Positions 11,699 through 25,009 of a DNA stretch of 64,000 nt are shown here, piece by piece. Below the pieces are notes generated by a model. The model was not told the origin of the DNA, did no database searches, and saw only the letters and a program-made list of their open reading frames with translations. Where the stretch lies: the NCBI GenBank assembly GCA_914767715.1, contig OU612067.1, forward strand, positions 29,920,162 to 29,984,161. The letters run 5' to 3'. How positions within the stretch are numbered: the stretch's first letter is position 1; every line of letters starts with the position of its first letter. A program made the position numbers and the translations under genes. This DNA is from Membranipora membranacea (Eukaryota > Bryozoa > Gymnolaemata > Cheilostomatida > Membraniporidae).

Positions 11699-12244
11699 GT
11701 CTTAATCCTTACGATTCATGATTTGTTAATCATTGTCTTTGACAATACCGACAGCAGCCCCATCATATGCATGTGGAAAACAGATAAATGGTGAGGACCA
11801 TGGATTATCAGCATGGATTTGAAACGATGATGATGATGATAAAATAGAACCTTAACTCACAGTTTTTTTCAAATGAATATGAACAAACTACTCAACTACC
11901 ACAAACAAAGCCACTTGTTTAAGAGCTGAGGCTTATTAAAAAGTGATGAAAACCCAAGAGCATAATATAAAAGATATCCTTGGCTGTAAACACATGTTCG
12001 TATATAAAGGCTGTCACCACGGCTGTTGCCACCACAAAAGCAGCACATAATGTGATGAGCGACGCAGTTGATCAGGAATATCCTAGATTAAAGTAGTGTG
12101 CTCTTGGACGCAGTCATATAAGTGCTCTTTTGTACCTTGCAAGTATGTTTCTCGATAACCTAAATTGGAACTTGGTAAAAGAGCTAGATCTTGTGAATGA
12201 GAAATATGCAAAGTCTATGACATGAGAACAAGGGAATGTGAATA

Positions 12245-12428
12245 TAACTGTGGTGACCACAAATATCGCAATTGTCGCAATTGTCGCAACAACTACAAAT
12301 GTCACAATTTCAATACAGAATACAGATTTGTTTAAAGGAATTGCAACGGTTGTGATCGAAATTGGGACAATTGTAGAGAATAAGATTGCAACAATTGTGA
12401 TTGAACCCGCGACATTTGTGGTCACAAC
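12245..12428. repeat. Short palindromic element (MITE-like)
   Basis: Terminal inverted repeats of about 17 bases (GTGACCACAAATRTCGC) lie at 12253-12269 and 12409-12425. The interior is made of imperfect copies of ATTGTCGCAA and GCAACAATTGTG on both strands. It reads open in several frames only because it is low complexity. No flanking target-site duplication was identified with confidence. Confidence 0.5.
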
Positions 12429-12912
12429 AAAAATCCTCAACAGTCTGTTTCTGAGGCTCAGAAGTTGATTGGGGGTGATCAAAGACGGATTCATATTGCT
12501 TGCATTGTACCACAATGATTTCCCATCTACGGTAAAAACTTAGTAACAGCTTACCATGGCTGAATTTATTGAAAGATTTCAATTTATTAACAAAAAAACA
12601 TAGTGTAAAATAAGGCAATCATTCAAATAATGAAATATGCTCCACTTTTTCTCAGCTGTAGAACATGTAAACTAGCCAAATTTCTAAAAAATGAATGCTT
12701 AGGTCAAAAAGGTTTAAAAAGCAGCTGCAAAAAAAGGGCAAACTTGTTTCATACGTTCATATATGTCAAAGGTTTTGAAAAGCTTTAGGTTGCATAATCA
12801 GACCGTCTACTATGGTTTATCCACAAAACTTGCTGCTGCCCATACAGAACTGGGCTTTTTCTGTAATATCTATCTCCTTAATGATATGATGCTTTTAGTT
12901 GAAAGCATAAAT

Positions 12913-13896
12913 TCAACTATTGCAGACCACTTGAAAACACTGCTCTCTCCACTTGACAAAAGTTTCACGGAGTTGCTTCCGGAATATTCGCAACTGAGAA
13001 GCGTAGATGAAGAAGCTCATCCCACTATTCGCCACCAAGGTGTTCACTCTTACAGCTTCATACCATACTGGAGATTTAAAGCCTGGAATTGTATCCAGTA
13101 TCACACCAACCATGAGAGGAAGCCAACAGCAGTAGTATAGTCCCAGTGTAAGAAAAACGGCTTTCATAACTTTGAGGTTTGACCTCAGTCCACGAGCTTT
13201 TCTTATTCTGCTATTAGCTCTAGCGACTCTAAGAATGAGGATATGTGTCACAATTTGAATGGCCATTGGCATAAAGAGAAAAAGCGTTCCCCATACTGCC
13301 ATGGCGACTACATCCAAATCAAAAGCAAGGCAACATACATAAGGGGAAAAAAATATTCTTTTGACACCCAAATGTGTCAGGGTGATACTCAAGGCAAATG
13401 GAAAGCTGAAGAAAAATATCAAACTTCCAACAGTGAAATAAAGAGAGCCTTTGCTATTGATGAATTTGCGATGCTTTACAGGTTGCAGAATTGAAAAACA
13501 CTTTTCCACACACATAGCACTGTGAATCCAAGAGGTAATCGAGGTAGACGCCATAAACACGATCCCGATCATATCACAGAGCTCCGATATCAACCATATG
13601 CTTCCATTCAGAGAAGTATATATTACAGTGCTGTATGGCAGCAATGTTAACAAGTCAGCAAATGATAACCCAATCATAAAGTGGTGCTGTGTTTGTTTAT
13701 TCTTTATCTTTCTGAATATGGTTAGCACAAGGATATTGTTCACTAAGATTAGAAGAAATATGACGCATTGCAGAATTCTTATCACTGTAGGAAGAAGAGA
13801 TGTGTGTAATGTCCATGTTGAGTTGTTCAGTAAGCTTTCATTGCTCGTATCTGAGGCTTTGATGGCAGATGACTCCAATTCAGTAGCATTATCCAT
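12913..13896 (-). CDS. Rhodopsin-like 7TM receptor, intronless, divergent
   Basis: A single 327-codon frame with ATG at 13896 and its stop at 12913. The extracellular N-terminus (about 35 residues) has Asn-x-Ser/Thr sites at residues 3, 19 and 24-25. Seven hydrophobic segments follow. TM2 has the GLSFADLL block with the usual Asp. A Cys near the top of TM3 (SELCDM) and paired Cys in loop 2 (SPYVCCLAFD) could form the standard disulfide. TM6 has YYCCWLP, matching the C-W-x-P motif. The end of TM3 reads VEKCFSILQP where D/E-R-Y is expected, and TM7 reads NSGMSFFIYA where NPxxY is expected, so both switch motifs are altered. The tail is short (about 25 residues). It is probably a plasma-membrane receptor; ligand and G protein cannot be inferred. 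Neighbours are repeats, so there is no operon-like context. Confidence 0.85.
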   Translation of the reverse strand: MDNATELESSAIKASDTSNESLLNNSTWTLHTSLLPTVIRILQCVIFLLILVNNILVLTIFRKIKNKQTQHHFMIGLSFADLLTLLPYSTVIYTSLNGSIWLISELCDMIGIVFMASTSITSWIHSAMCVEKCFSILQPVKHRKFINSKGSLYFTVGSLIFFFSFPFALSITLTHLGVKRIFFSPYVCCLAFDLDVVAMAVWGTLFLFMPMAIQIVTHILILRVARANSRIRKARGLRSNLKVMKAVFLTLGLYYCCWLPLMVGVILDTIPGFKSPVWYEAVRVNTLVANSGMSFFIYASQLRIFRKQLRETFVKWREQCFQVVCNS

Positions 13897-16800
13897 AAGG
13901 CGAATTTAGAGTTGGGGTCCAGTGAGTTTCATAAGGCGAATCAAGACCGTGCCGATGTTATAAGGCTTTTGTGTACCAGCTTCAGTCACTTATCCAACCT
14001 AAAATTGAACCAAAGCAGTGTGATCAGGCAATGACAATAGCACAATAATAGCATGATTAAAACTGAAAAAGCTTTCAAGCAAGTCAATGTTTATACCCAC
14101 ATGAATTGTATCAGCCACATGCTGCTGGTCTTCAACACAATAAATTTCAAATTTTGAAGTCATAACTCTGGTATGATGTCATTCATAAACATGACTTTGA
14201 TGTTCCCGTGTTTATGGGCCTGAAAATGCTCATGTTACAGACAGGGCGACCGAATGGCATTGCAATGTTAGATTATACATATTGGGCACTGTGGTTTTTG
14301 ATTCACTTAAGGAAAATCTTCGAGCTTGATACCTACCAGTTTTATTAAATATATGAATTACGACGTCAATTTGTCATGCAGACAGAATTTCCTATGATGC
14401 TTAGTAAATAGTTCTGTATTTAACCTAAAGACTGATTTTGAACTTGTCCAACCTTCAAGCTACACACCCTATAGTTGGCATATTTTGCTTGGAGACATAG
14501 GCTATGAGTTACTCAGGTTTTTAAAACGAGTTATTTTCATATAGCTTTACGTGTGACAAATGACAAGTGACAATCCCTGTGATGCAAAAACTACAGACAC
14601 TATAACTATTGAGGATTCCCCTCTGTTTATTCTCACTATGTGATGATATTCTGTGATGACCTGAGCGTTGACAAAGGATGTGATTAAACCCTCAAACTCA
14701 ACATTGAAACTGATCTAATGATATTAACACAGATGGAAACTGTAGAATTCAGGTGAGTCTCTCTCTCATCGCAATGTAGAACAGTCTTTCAAGACATCGA
14801 ACTGACATGTATCTAACTCTAAAAAGCTCGCTGCTTACTTACCATTTTTTTCCTAGAGAGCCAGGCAACTTATCCTCACACACAACATCCTCTATACAGG
14901 AGTCAACTGGCACAAATACCACCAAACACATGTGACAGTTAATTATTTCAGCAGGCATATTTTGTGATGTGAACAATACAAGCACAATCATTCATATACT
15001 GTGTATCACCATATTAATCTCTTTAGATCATGATACATAAGATTTTGATGAGGTATTAATTTCTTACCATCTCCTTCTCCCTCAGTGACCTAAAAATAAC
15101 ACACTATATAAGCCTATTAACCGAATTTCTGTAAATGTGGCATTGATGGATGATCTATTATTTTAAGAAATTGAAGGAAATTATTTTGGAAATTGAAGAA
15201 CTTGCTGAGTATTTTTGGAAAACCTCTGATAGTCTCATTCTCAGAACTGTTAGAATCAATGATAATAAAAATACCGTGACAATGTGGATGGAAGCCTTAT
15301 GGTTTTTTATATATAATGGCTTGCATTTTCAAATAATTTAGTCAGAGATTTCCAGTTTTCAGATCTGGGCATCCCTATGTGCAGGGATACGGGTGTCCTA
15401 CTCAAAAATCCATGACCTAGGTCCTAGAGCATATGTGATGTTTGTCACACTTCTCCAAAGGATATAACTATTCATCATTTCATCTTCTAGTGTGGCAGTC
15501 TGTATGTTAGGTACTTGGGAGAGCAGGAAGCATAGTTATGTTTGGTTAGTATATATAAAATGGCTACGATGGGGAGTGAAAAACAAAGTGGCTCGATACC
15601 AAGCAACTGATAAATGCACATCAATCATCAGGTGATACCAATTGAAGTTGTGCTGATCCAGCCTTCAAAGATTATTTACAATGCACAATGCATATTGATA
15701 GATTTATGGATATTTAATGAGAATTTTCCAGAGAGAAACAACAATTTTGTAGGGGAGTGATGTCAGAGCATGAAGCAGATCAGGGAGTGTGGAACATATG
15801 CAGCTGTGCTATGCGATTATCTGGTCAGATAATAACAATCAAACTCCCTGTCCATATGTTTTGGTAGTTCTTCCATTTACAAGAGGAACAATAACACAAT
15901 GTCACAATTACTTTTGATTACCAAAGTGTCCTCATATGATCCAGTTGAGCTTAGCATGAACGTTACTTTTTTCACCAATCAATGCAGAGAAACAAAAAAG
16001 ACCATTTGTTTGAAAACAAAAATGAAAAGAACTAAGAACTCAGTGAGATTTCACTGTTTGTCAGAGTAAGGAAGGCAGCAGACTGATGGGGGTGTGCTTG
16101 AGAAAGCAATATGTTCTGAGTAAAATTGAGGTGATATTTGATGGACAATTAGTTATTGTACCAATTGCCTTGGGCCTGGTCTTGGGATCAATTTCTTGCT
16201 GGTAAGTGTTATAATGCCCATGGCTGTATGCGCAATAACAGGTTTGCACGATAGTATAAAAGAATAAGATCTAGGCATAGGTTAAAATTTGGAGTAATTA
16301 AAGTAGACTCATAACTCGTTATATGTGATAGTGGCTATGGGATTAAGCCCACCTCACTATCACTCCATTACTCCTAGTCTCCCATGTTCCGTGTAACACT
16401 CAGTCAGTGATGAGCTTGCTTATTTACGTGTGAACTTCTGCTTTAAAGTCTTGATTTCCACTGGATCTGCTGCGAACCTTCTTTAAAGTGACCAAATTTC
16501 AATCTGGAACCTGAAGACAACCAATAAGAGTTTGATCAGATGTTGTCTGGGTGAATTCTCACATATCTTTTCCTTCATTCATTCTGCTTCAATCAAACTT
16601 TCATAATCAGAATCGTAATGCGAGCAAATATTAAGTCATACAGCTTGTGACTTTATTAATTTCGTTATATATCACCTCAAAATTGAAAACTTGGGTTCAA
16701 ATCATATTGCATAATGAACTGTATATTGGCAACAGCTCCTGTTCGTGGCAGCAATATGAGATTACGATCAATGTAACCCAAAAGGTCATGTCACACAAGA

Positions 16801-18076
16801 ATGTATGATGTTATAAGATTCGGAATATGTGATAACCCCTTATATCCTCAGTTTGACTGTATTACTTGATAGGAACTGTTAATTGGCAGCAATTTACTGT
16901 TTAGTATGTGACATCAAAATATGATGTCACATTTGGAATATTATTAAAATTTATGATGTCATCAGAATCAGATTATATGTTGACCTCGGTATGGTGCACA
17001 GTTACAACCATAAGTTTTAGTCACATTATGTGTTTCATGAATGGATGTAGAGAACTTCCTGAGTTAAAGCTGAATATAAAATGCTCCTCCACATTTTTTT
17101 CATTGGCTCCCTGCAAGTCACATGTCCTGGTCATGACAAAAAATAATTTTCCAACTTATGAATGAGTTGACTGTTTCGATAATAGCTTTCATAGCTCTAA
17201 TCCAAGAACCTTGGGTTCTAAACAATGTGATACAAGAGCTCCCCAACATTCCAAATACAAACTGCTTCCACCTTAAAGATGGGGTAAGGGTCAGATTCAC
17301 TTTCTCCCGTCCCTATCCAGGTTGATAGATCACCCAATTCCGATTATGTACATGTGCTCTGATTTGGCGCCAAATACATCATAAGAATTTGTTTACATTT
17401 CTAAGCAAGAATATGATGTCATGTGTAGGACTCTCATAAACAATAAACTATCAATCAATAATGACTGATTTACATTTAGCAATTTTTCTCTGTAAATATT
17501 TAGTATTTTTGAAAATTATTATAGCTACACATTCCTCAACTATATTTGACTCTGCTGATGTAGTTTTGAAACCTAATTTTCTTTTTTCAGAAGAAAATTA
17601 GATGTAAAAAATTGTAGGAATGTGTCACAATGTGTGTCAAAGCAGGCGGCACTGCATGATATTGATTTTCTAATGAATTATAAATCAATATTTCATTTAT
17701 CATCATGCTTTACGCTATTAAATATGGCTCAATGTAGCCTGTTTTTAGGATTGAATTTAAGCATAGCAAATTGGTAAAAGTAAGTCCCATAAAAAAAATG
17801 TTATGTAAATGTCCATATTATTACTCCTCAAACAAGTAAATCCCCGTAGATAGACTACCAAGTGTCTACAATTAATGCCGGATCTGAATTACACTCCATC
17901 TTTAAGAATGATGGGAAACCAAGAGCTGCTATTTTGGCCTCCACCAACATTCAAATAGTTCCTCTTCCCTTGTTTTCAAGCAGCGACAGTGTAGCCAACG
18001 CCATAAGACCCGACCCAACCCAGCAGCTGTACAATATAAAACCAACCATTGTAGCATCAATCTATCGAATCCGCGA
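13897..18076. other. Gene-free stretch, about 4.2 kb
   Basis: No exon with matched splice sites or family resemblance was seen on either strand. The only clear structure is a perfect inverted repeat TGTGACATCA / TGATGTCACA around 16907-16932 with a 5-base spacer. The sequence is AT-rich with scattered short homopolymers. Confidence 0.4.
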
Positions 18077-21000
18077 CAACTTGGCCCGAGCCAAACTTGG
18101 CCCGATACAATGAAACTTGACCCGATGCAATGAAACTTGGCCTGATGCAATGAAACTTGGCCCGATGCAATGAAACTTGGCCCGATGCAATGAAACTTGG
18201 CCCCAAGTAGTAAAACTTGGCCCTCAGTACTGAAATTGGCCCCAATTTGTAAAACTTGGCCCCATGCGATGAAACTTGGCCCCAAGTACTGGAACTTGGC
18301 CCAAATTAGTAAAACTTGGCCCAAATATAAAACTTGGCCCCATGTTAAGAGACTTGGCCCCAATAACAAAGACTTTGCCCGAATAGAAAACTTGGCCCCA
18401 TGCAATGAAACTTTGTCCCAATTACTAAAACTTGGCTCAATTAGTAAAACTCGGCCCCAATAAGTAAAAGTTGGCCCCAAATAAGAAAGTTGGCCGAATG
18501 CAATGAAACTTGGCCCAAAATATAAAACTTGGCCCCATGTACTGAAACTTTGCCCCATGTAATGAAACTTGGCCCCATGTAATGAAACTTGGTCCTATGT
18601 AATGAAACTTGGCCCCAATTACTATAATTTGGCCCCTATATAAAACTAAGCTGCATATAATGAAACCTGTCCCCAATTAATAAATCTTGGCCCCAATTGG
18701 TAAAAATTTCCCCCAAATATGAAACTTGGCCCAATGCAATGAAACTCGGCCCAAATATGAAACTTGGCCCAATGCAATGAAACTCGGCCCAAAATATAAA
18801 ACTTTGCCCATGTACTGAAAATTGGCCCAATCTAATGAAACCTTACCCCAATCAATAAAACTTGGCCCAAATACAAAAATTGGCCCCACATAGTAAACTT
18901 AGTAAAATACCAAAGTCAATTACCTTATCTGGTCGTTAAGACATATGCTATTATTTTTGTCATGCGTTTAGATTATGAAATAAACGTGTGTGTAGCTGCA
19001 ATAAACTTTTATTTAATACAATTAATTATCAGAAGCATCGATTTAAAAAGAATGAAAGAGAATTATGCATGTGTAGTAATAAGCTTATTCGCTGGTTAAT
19101 ACATGTCCAAGATAATAAATCAATAAATGATTTATAGGCATTTATTGAAGGAGAGGCACTTAATAAAACCTGGTCGTGATCAAACCTGCTTGAGTTAATT
19201 TTGGACCCCTTAATAATAGCACGCCTAACAAGTGGCTAACAGATTTAATTCTAGGCGTCAAGGCTATGATAACAGGACAGCAGCAAAGAAGTCAAGGTCA
19301 CCAGCCATTACTCAAAAACAAACATGGTAAAATTGTGATTAATGTGTTTATTCGAATCGCTGTTGTAAATCTGTTTTCATCAGACTTGGTCGCCCCTATT
19401 ATTGGCTAAAAATAATTTTTAGTGCCATTTCATTCGCCTGAATGCACGCCTAGTAAATAATGTGGTCGCCTTGACAACAGACGTCTATTGACAGGCGAAT
19501 AAGCTTAATAGTTACCTTATTATTGAATATAAAACTACAGAAGAACACAAAAGCCACTGTATGCAGGCAAAAATGATAATTTGTTCTTGCAAAATTAAAC
19601 ATTGTTTCCATTATAGAGACATAATGAATTTTTGAGATTCAATGTGTGATTAAAAAAGAGATGTTTATAAAGTTTCATGCAAAATATAAAATAGAGTAAG
19701 CAGCTAGAGTATTTATGTAACATCTTAACCTGAGCTAACACCAATAGTTCTCTGAGTTTTATGCAACACAAAAATTTGGCTTTCATGTGATAATACTTCG
19801 GTACTACCATGTACTAAGATGAAAACTATTGAGAGACAAAATAAAATTTCTTCTGAGATTAAAAATGCGGTAACAATAAGACTATTTACAATGGTTGTTG
19901 CAAAATATAAATGAAACAGTATGGGCAGTTAGATTGTTAGCTATTTACAAAACTTAGTTTCACAGAGATAATTAATAGATAGGTACCACCATGTAAAATC
20001 ATGAAAAAAAATATGAGATTAAATACAAATTTCTTGGATAAGAAATGAGATGAAAATCTGAGAATTTATAGTGATGATGCAGCAAACTAAATGAAACATA
20101 ATTGGCAGTAAGATTCTAAGTCTATCAATGCCATGAACTATTTACAATGCATGTGTATGATATACTTAATATATGCCACATCGAAGCTCATTTGATCAAG
20201 ATGAAAATATAGAAATAGAAATATAAAATATAGTGTCAATGACGTGACCAACTAGCTGCATCGCCAGGTCATATTGTAGAACAGTCTTTCATAGGAAGTG
20301 GGCAGGTGAACATTTGAACAAGAAACTCCTACACTATAGTCCACTTGCAGCAAGACAATGTTCAACAGATTGGCACCCTATGAGAGTAGAAGATACTGCG
20401 GTATCACATATTGCAGATTGGCTTACCGAGGATCCATCAATCTGGATATAACCCTATGTGATTGGAAGATACTAAAGTATCACATAGCAATTTGGCTCAT
20501 AGTCTGTCAGGACTGAGTATTCTCTATCCAACCTCAGGAGTGAAAGATATTAAGTATCTAGTTGAGCATATCAGATTTGGATGACCAATCGCTAAATACC
20601 GCCTAAATAGTGGACGATAATGCACTGTCATATTATAACAGATTTGCAGATCAATTTCCCCAGTCTTCGTACAACATGAGAGGTAACAAATATTTTGATA
20701 TCGGATATATAAAAGATCAGCCCAATCTTCATTACCCAGAGTTATCACTCACAAACAGGTGGAGTTACCATCACGTCTCCTTGATATCATGCAAGATGTA
20801 AAATGGAATTGCTGCGCACATGATGTCAACGTAATTTACTTTGGTTGAATCCTGGTTTTATAAAGTGTTTCCATCTCTTCTAACTGTGAAAGAGGAACAA
20901 AGAAGTCTTGGGCCTCTACACAGAGTTTGATAATACAGATTAAAATAGTGCTTATTATATTCATTCATTATATTATAACATTTTGTTGTCCCGATGTGAA

Positions 21001-21672
21001 ATTGTAATGAAACATTGTTATGTTTGTTCTCCTTTAATTGAAAGTACAATACTTTGGGCTAGGTTTTATATTATGGGCCAAGTTTTACTAATTGGGGCCA
21101 AGTTTCATTGCATGGGGCCAAGTTTTACTAATTGGGGCCAAGTTTCAGTACTGAGGGCCAAGTTTTACTATTTGGGGCCAAGTTTCAGTATATGGGGCCA
21201 AGTTTCATATTTGGGGCCAAGTTTCATATTTGGGGCCTAGTTTTACTAATTGGGGCCAAGTTTCAGTATATGAGGCCAAGTTTTAGTAATTGAGGCAACT
21301 TTTCAGTACATGAGGCCAAGTTTTATATTTTGGGCCAAGTTTCAGTACTTGGGGCCAAGTTTTATATTTGGGGCCAAGTTTTACTACTTGGGGCCAAGTT
21401 TCATTGCATGGGGCCAAGTTTTACTAATTAGGGCCATGTTCCAGTACTTGGGGCCACGTTTTACTAATTGGGGCCAAGTTTCAGTACTTGGGGCCAAGTT
21501 TTACTAATTGGGGCCAAGTTTCATTGCATGGGGCCAAGTTTTATATTTGGGGCCAAGTCTGGCTCGGGCTAAGTTTCGTTCGGGCCAAGTTTGGCTCAGG
21601 CCAAGTTTCGTTCGGGCCAAGTTAGGCTAGGGCCAAGTTTCGTTCGGGCCAAGTTTGGCTCGGGCCAAGTTG
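18077..21672. mobile_element. 3.6-kb element with inverted minisatellite arms and exact terminal inverted repeats
   Basis: The outer ends, CAACTTGGCCCGAGCC... at 18077 and its exact reverse complement ending at 21672, match without mismatch over 29 bases, and imperfectly a few bases further out. Inside each end is a minisatellite arm. The left arm (18077 to about 18893) repeats AAACTTGGCCCCAATTAGT-like units; the right arm (about 21050-21672) repeats the same unit on the other strand. Units are about 17-22 bases with the constant core CTTGGCCC and variable linkers such as GATGCAATGAAA or AATTAGTAAAA. The interior, about 18.9-21.05 kb, is AT-rich and holds no credible coding frame, so the element is non-autonomous if it is a transposon. 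No target-site duplication is obvious. Confidence 0.6.
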
Positions 21673-24502
21673 TTGCGCTTCCCAAATCCATACATTATAC
21701 AGGGCTCACAATAGAGCTGTTGTGACAATTTACATAGATATAAATGTAAACAAATGTAAACAAATCACGTTGTTTTGATGACACTGTGGCTTCTTGCCCA
21801 GTTGATAGTAGAATATTTAACCCAGTTTATATTCAACAGCTGAACATCCCCGGTAGGTACGAAAAACCGAAACACGAACTCACGAACTACGAATCCTCAA
21901 AAAACCGAACTCAGGATTATCCTCTCCTGCTTAAATCAATTTGCTCACAGTTTAAATTGTCAGTGGCCAATGAAATATCATGTTTTGGATAAGTGACCAA
22001 CAATATAAGAGATGTAAAACTTTGACCTTTTATAGAGCTCATTGCACAAGCTCAAAGTCATTTGATGAAAAATTATGGAGAGCTAGGTGGCAGTGGCACA
22101 GTTTTGTGTACACCTAGTAGATGTCAAATTAGTCATGATGAATCCAAATGAACTTTTGCATTAGAGAGAGGAATGGTTTGACTATACATTCCTGCAAGTT
22201 TGAAAATGATGGAAGTATGTGGAGCTACTAGAGAAGGCTGTAATGGAGGACACACCTCACTTGTCTTATTAGAAATGGTCACAGTACAGTTTAGTAAATT
22301 GGAGTCCCTTAACTCGTCACAGGAGCAGAGCAGGCTACCTCCTGAATCATCACATCTCAACAGAGTTAACAAGTATGTTCTATGGGTGTTAGCCTATCTT
22401 GAAATATTGTTTTGTAAGTTCATGGCTGTTCTTTGGTTTCAAAGCATGAGGGCCAAAGTAGGACCTCTAATATACACATTATTATTCTTCTATAAAAAAT
22501 TGAGCTTATTTACTATATAAGTATAACTGTTAGGTCTTACATACAGCATTTCATGCTACTCTTAGAAATATCAGATCAGTGTTGCCTCTCTGAAATTTAC
22601 ATTAGCTTGAGCAGGCTTGATCAAGCTCAATGTAATGATCAGCTCATCTCTGAAATTACAGAAAAAGTCCAGTTCTAAAAGTTCAATATCCAGTTTTATG
22701 AAAAGTTCATAGTTGAGGGTTTGTTTGTGCAGCCCATATTAGGCAAATGATTCTATGAAAGTGGTTAGGCAAATACTTATATGTACTGCATATTGCAGTT
22801 ACTAACATAAGAAATCTTGTGTTTGTAGATATATATGCAGGACCCTACTCATTACAACTTCAGCTATTGATTTCTCTGGCTCGTACCACAGAATACCAAC
22901 AAAATGCCTGTTTTTCTTCTATAATATAGTGCGACGATGGGTATTTTGGTTCGATGGTCAGACTAACATGCTGTACTATAGCTGTGTAACAAAGTCAGGT
23001 TCAAGCTGTGGTGGCCCGGACTAAACTAATTATAATATCCTAGTCTACTGCAACGCCCTCTTGCAAAGCAACAACATAGTAATTAAGCTGGAAGTTGGGT
23101 CAGGTATGTACCAAAATTCATTGGTGTATTATTCATTTTATCCCAGTCGAGCATGATTGATAGATAATATGGTGTAAGCTTCACCAGTCACCATCTAGCC
23201 ATGATAAAGCAAATAATATTAACCCGCAATGACGAAACAGGGAGCTTACCTCATGCTGCCCTAAAGCTAGGAGTAGAGTGACGTGAGCAAAAAAGTGAGT
23301 TATAAATTTTAACTCATAATAACATGACATATAAAATCAAACACTTCTCTTTGGATTTGAATGTGATATTTTCTGTTTATTTTAGTTACGCAGTACCAGA
23401 AGACATAGCACAATCCTTGTGATAGCTGGAGCGCAACAGTGATGGCTTGATAGTTAGCTTACTGTCATTAACAACATACATTGCCACTACGATTGGATAG
23501 GAACTGCTTTATGTCCTCAATGGTCTGCCATCACATGTGTATTCACAGCCATGAATGCTCACACTTCAGTATTAATCCACCCGAGCCATGACTATTCTCT
23601 CAGGACTTTTGTCTGCCTCTTATTTCGCCGCTATTTCAGGCACCATAATATACAAATAAGTTCATTGGATACACATATAAACACCATCAACAGTCTGTTC
23701 TCTGAACCATTACCTTCATTTAAATGCACATATAATATATTATCTGCTTGGATCACCATATCACTCAAACAGCGCAATAATCACATAAACAGAGTATTTT
23801 CAACGTCATTTAATAAGTAAAAGGATCACTGCGCATTGTGTGCATAATCACTCAATTTTCCAGGATCAGTCGCACCACCATGGTAATAATCACTAAGTTT
23901 GAACTGGGTGGCTCCCAGCTCTCCGTAACTTCTCTCTCAATCTGGAAATTGTTCAAGCCATGATCTAGCCTGACGTCTTTTTGAGAACAAAATCCCCTTC
24001 TTTGTACAGTCGGGGACAAACTCCCTACTCCCCTCCCTATTCCCCCCCCCCACCTTCCATGTCTCAAACTCTCTGCTGGGATGGGAATTGTCCTCCTACC
24101 ATTTGCCAAAGTGCAAGAGAGGATAACCCTGTGCATCAAATTGTTGATATTTTGATACGAAGAATATCATCGGACGAAATTATGTTATCAGACACATTGA
24201 AGGTTTGGTTTTTTAAAGGTTCGTAGCCTGTGAGTTCGTGGTTCGGTTTTTCAAACCTACCGGTACATCCCAAATAATAATGGTTGCCATACGATATACA
24301 TCATACCAGAACTCAATTCAAAAGCCTAGAGAGGTCAGTCACAGAGTGCATTTTTAGTTACATACATACATAATGATGGTGATGGGAGGTTTGTCTCAAG
24401 TAAAACCAACCAATTTACCTGAAGGGAGACTTGAGTCTTTTTTTTTAATATTAATTTTATTAGGAAGATAATATTGCTATGTAACTTTCTATGTATACTC
24501 AC
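21673..24502. other. No firm gene
   Basis: A minus-strand frame at 22133-22372 (CDDSGGSLLCSCDELRD..., several Cys, ending in a stop) might be a terminal exon of a secreted protein, but I recognise no domain and cannot place its acceptor. A C-rich run lies near 24040. Nothing else could be supported. Confidence 0.35.
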
Positions 24503-24597
24503 TTGTAGGTTTGTGCTTGATAGTGGTGAATCCTGCAGGAATTAGCTCACCAACAATCTCCCCCCAGGCATTGGCTTTTACCTTTGCTCTGTGTTGT
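24503..24597 (-). CDS. Orphan exon, Myb/SANT-like segment
   Basis: A 95-base exon bounded by TATAG on the 5' side and GTGAGT on the 3' side. Its open frame contains AKVKANAWGEIVGELIPAGF. The K-x-x-x-A-W-x-x-I pattern is what I expect from the first helices of Myb/SANT-like or MADF DNA-binding domains, which occur in transcription regulators and in Harbinger-type transposon proteins. It enters and leaves in the same phase, so it would be skippable. I did not find partner exons with matching phase, so gene identity and completeness are open. The next identifiable DNA to its right is the satellite at 25.0 kb. Confidence 0.35.
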
Positions 24598-25009
24598 CTA
24601 TACCAAAAAAGTGGATATGAGCGTGGGAAACTCTTTATCTCTATTGACTCCCTTCAATGAAATGCAAAATTTTAATTCTTACTTTTAATGTACAAACTCA
24701 TATCATATGTGCCATTTAAACTCTATTTGGTTTTCTCTTTATCATAAATAGATGATATATAAAAGAAACTGGAGATCATTTGATAATAATTTGTGAATTT
24801 CACAATGAGGATAAAATCACAACCAGAGAAGACAACTACCACATGTTTTCTAAATGTTCGGTCATTCAGTATGTTCTGCTGTTCGGCCATTCGGTCTGTT
24901 CGGCTGGTCGGCAAAATGTAGATGCCGCTTGCAACATGATTGTAAAATGCGTTCCATTATATCTGATAGCTGATCAGCGCTACAATCCCTTCAAAATCCA
25001 ACAATAAGG

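Noticed and set aside
12114-12515. Hydrophobic Val/Ile/Thr-rich open frame that looks like a membrane protein
   Set aside because: It overlaps a low-complexity palindromic element that is open on both strands.
17929-18889. Long open frames rich in GPSF, WGQV and KFH words on the minus strand, and similar plus-strand frames at 20983-21507
   Set aside because: They are translations of the CTTGGCCC minisatellite arms and show only the repeat periodicity.
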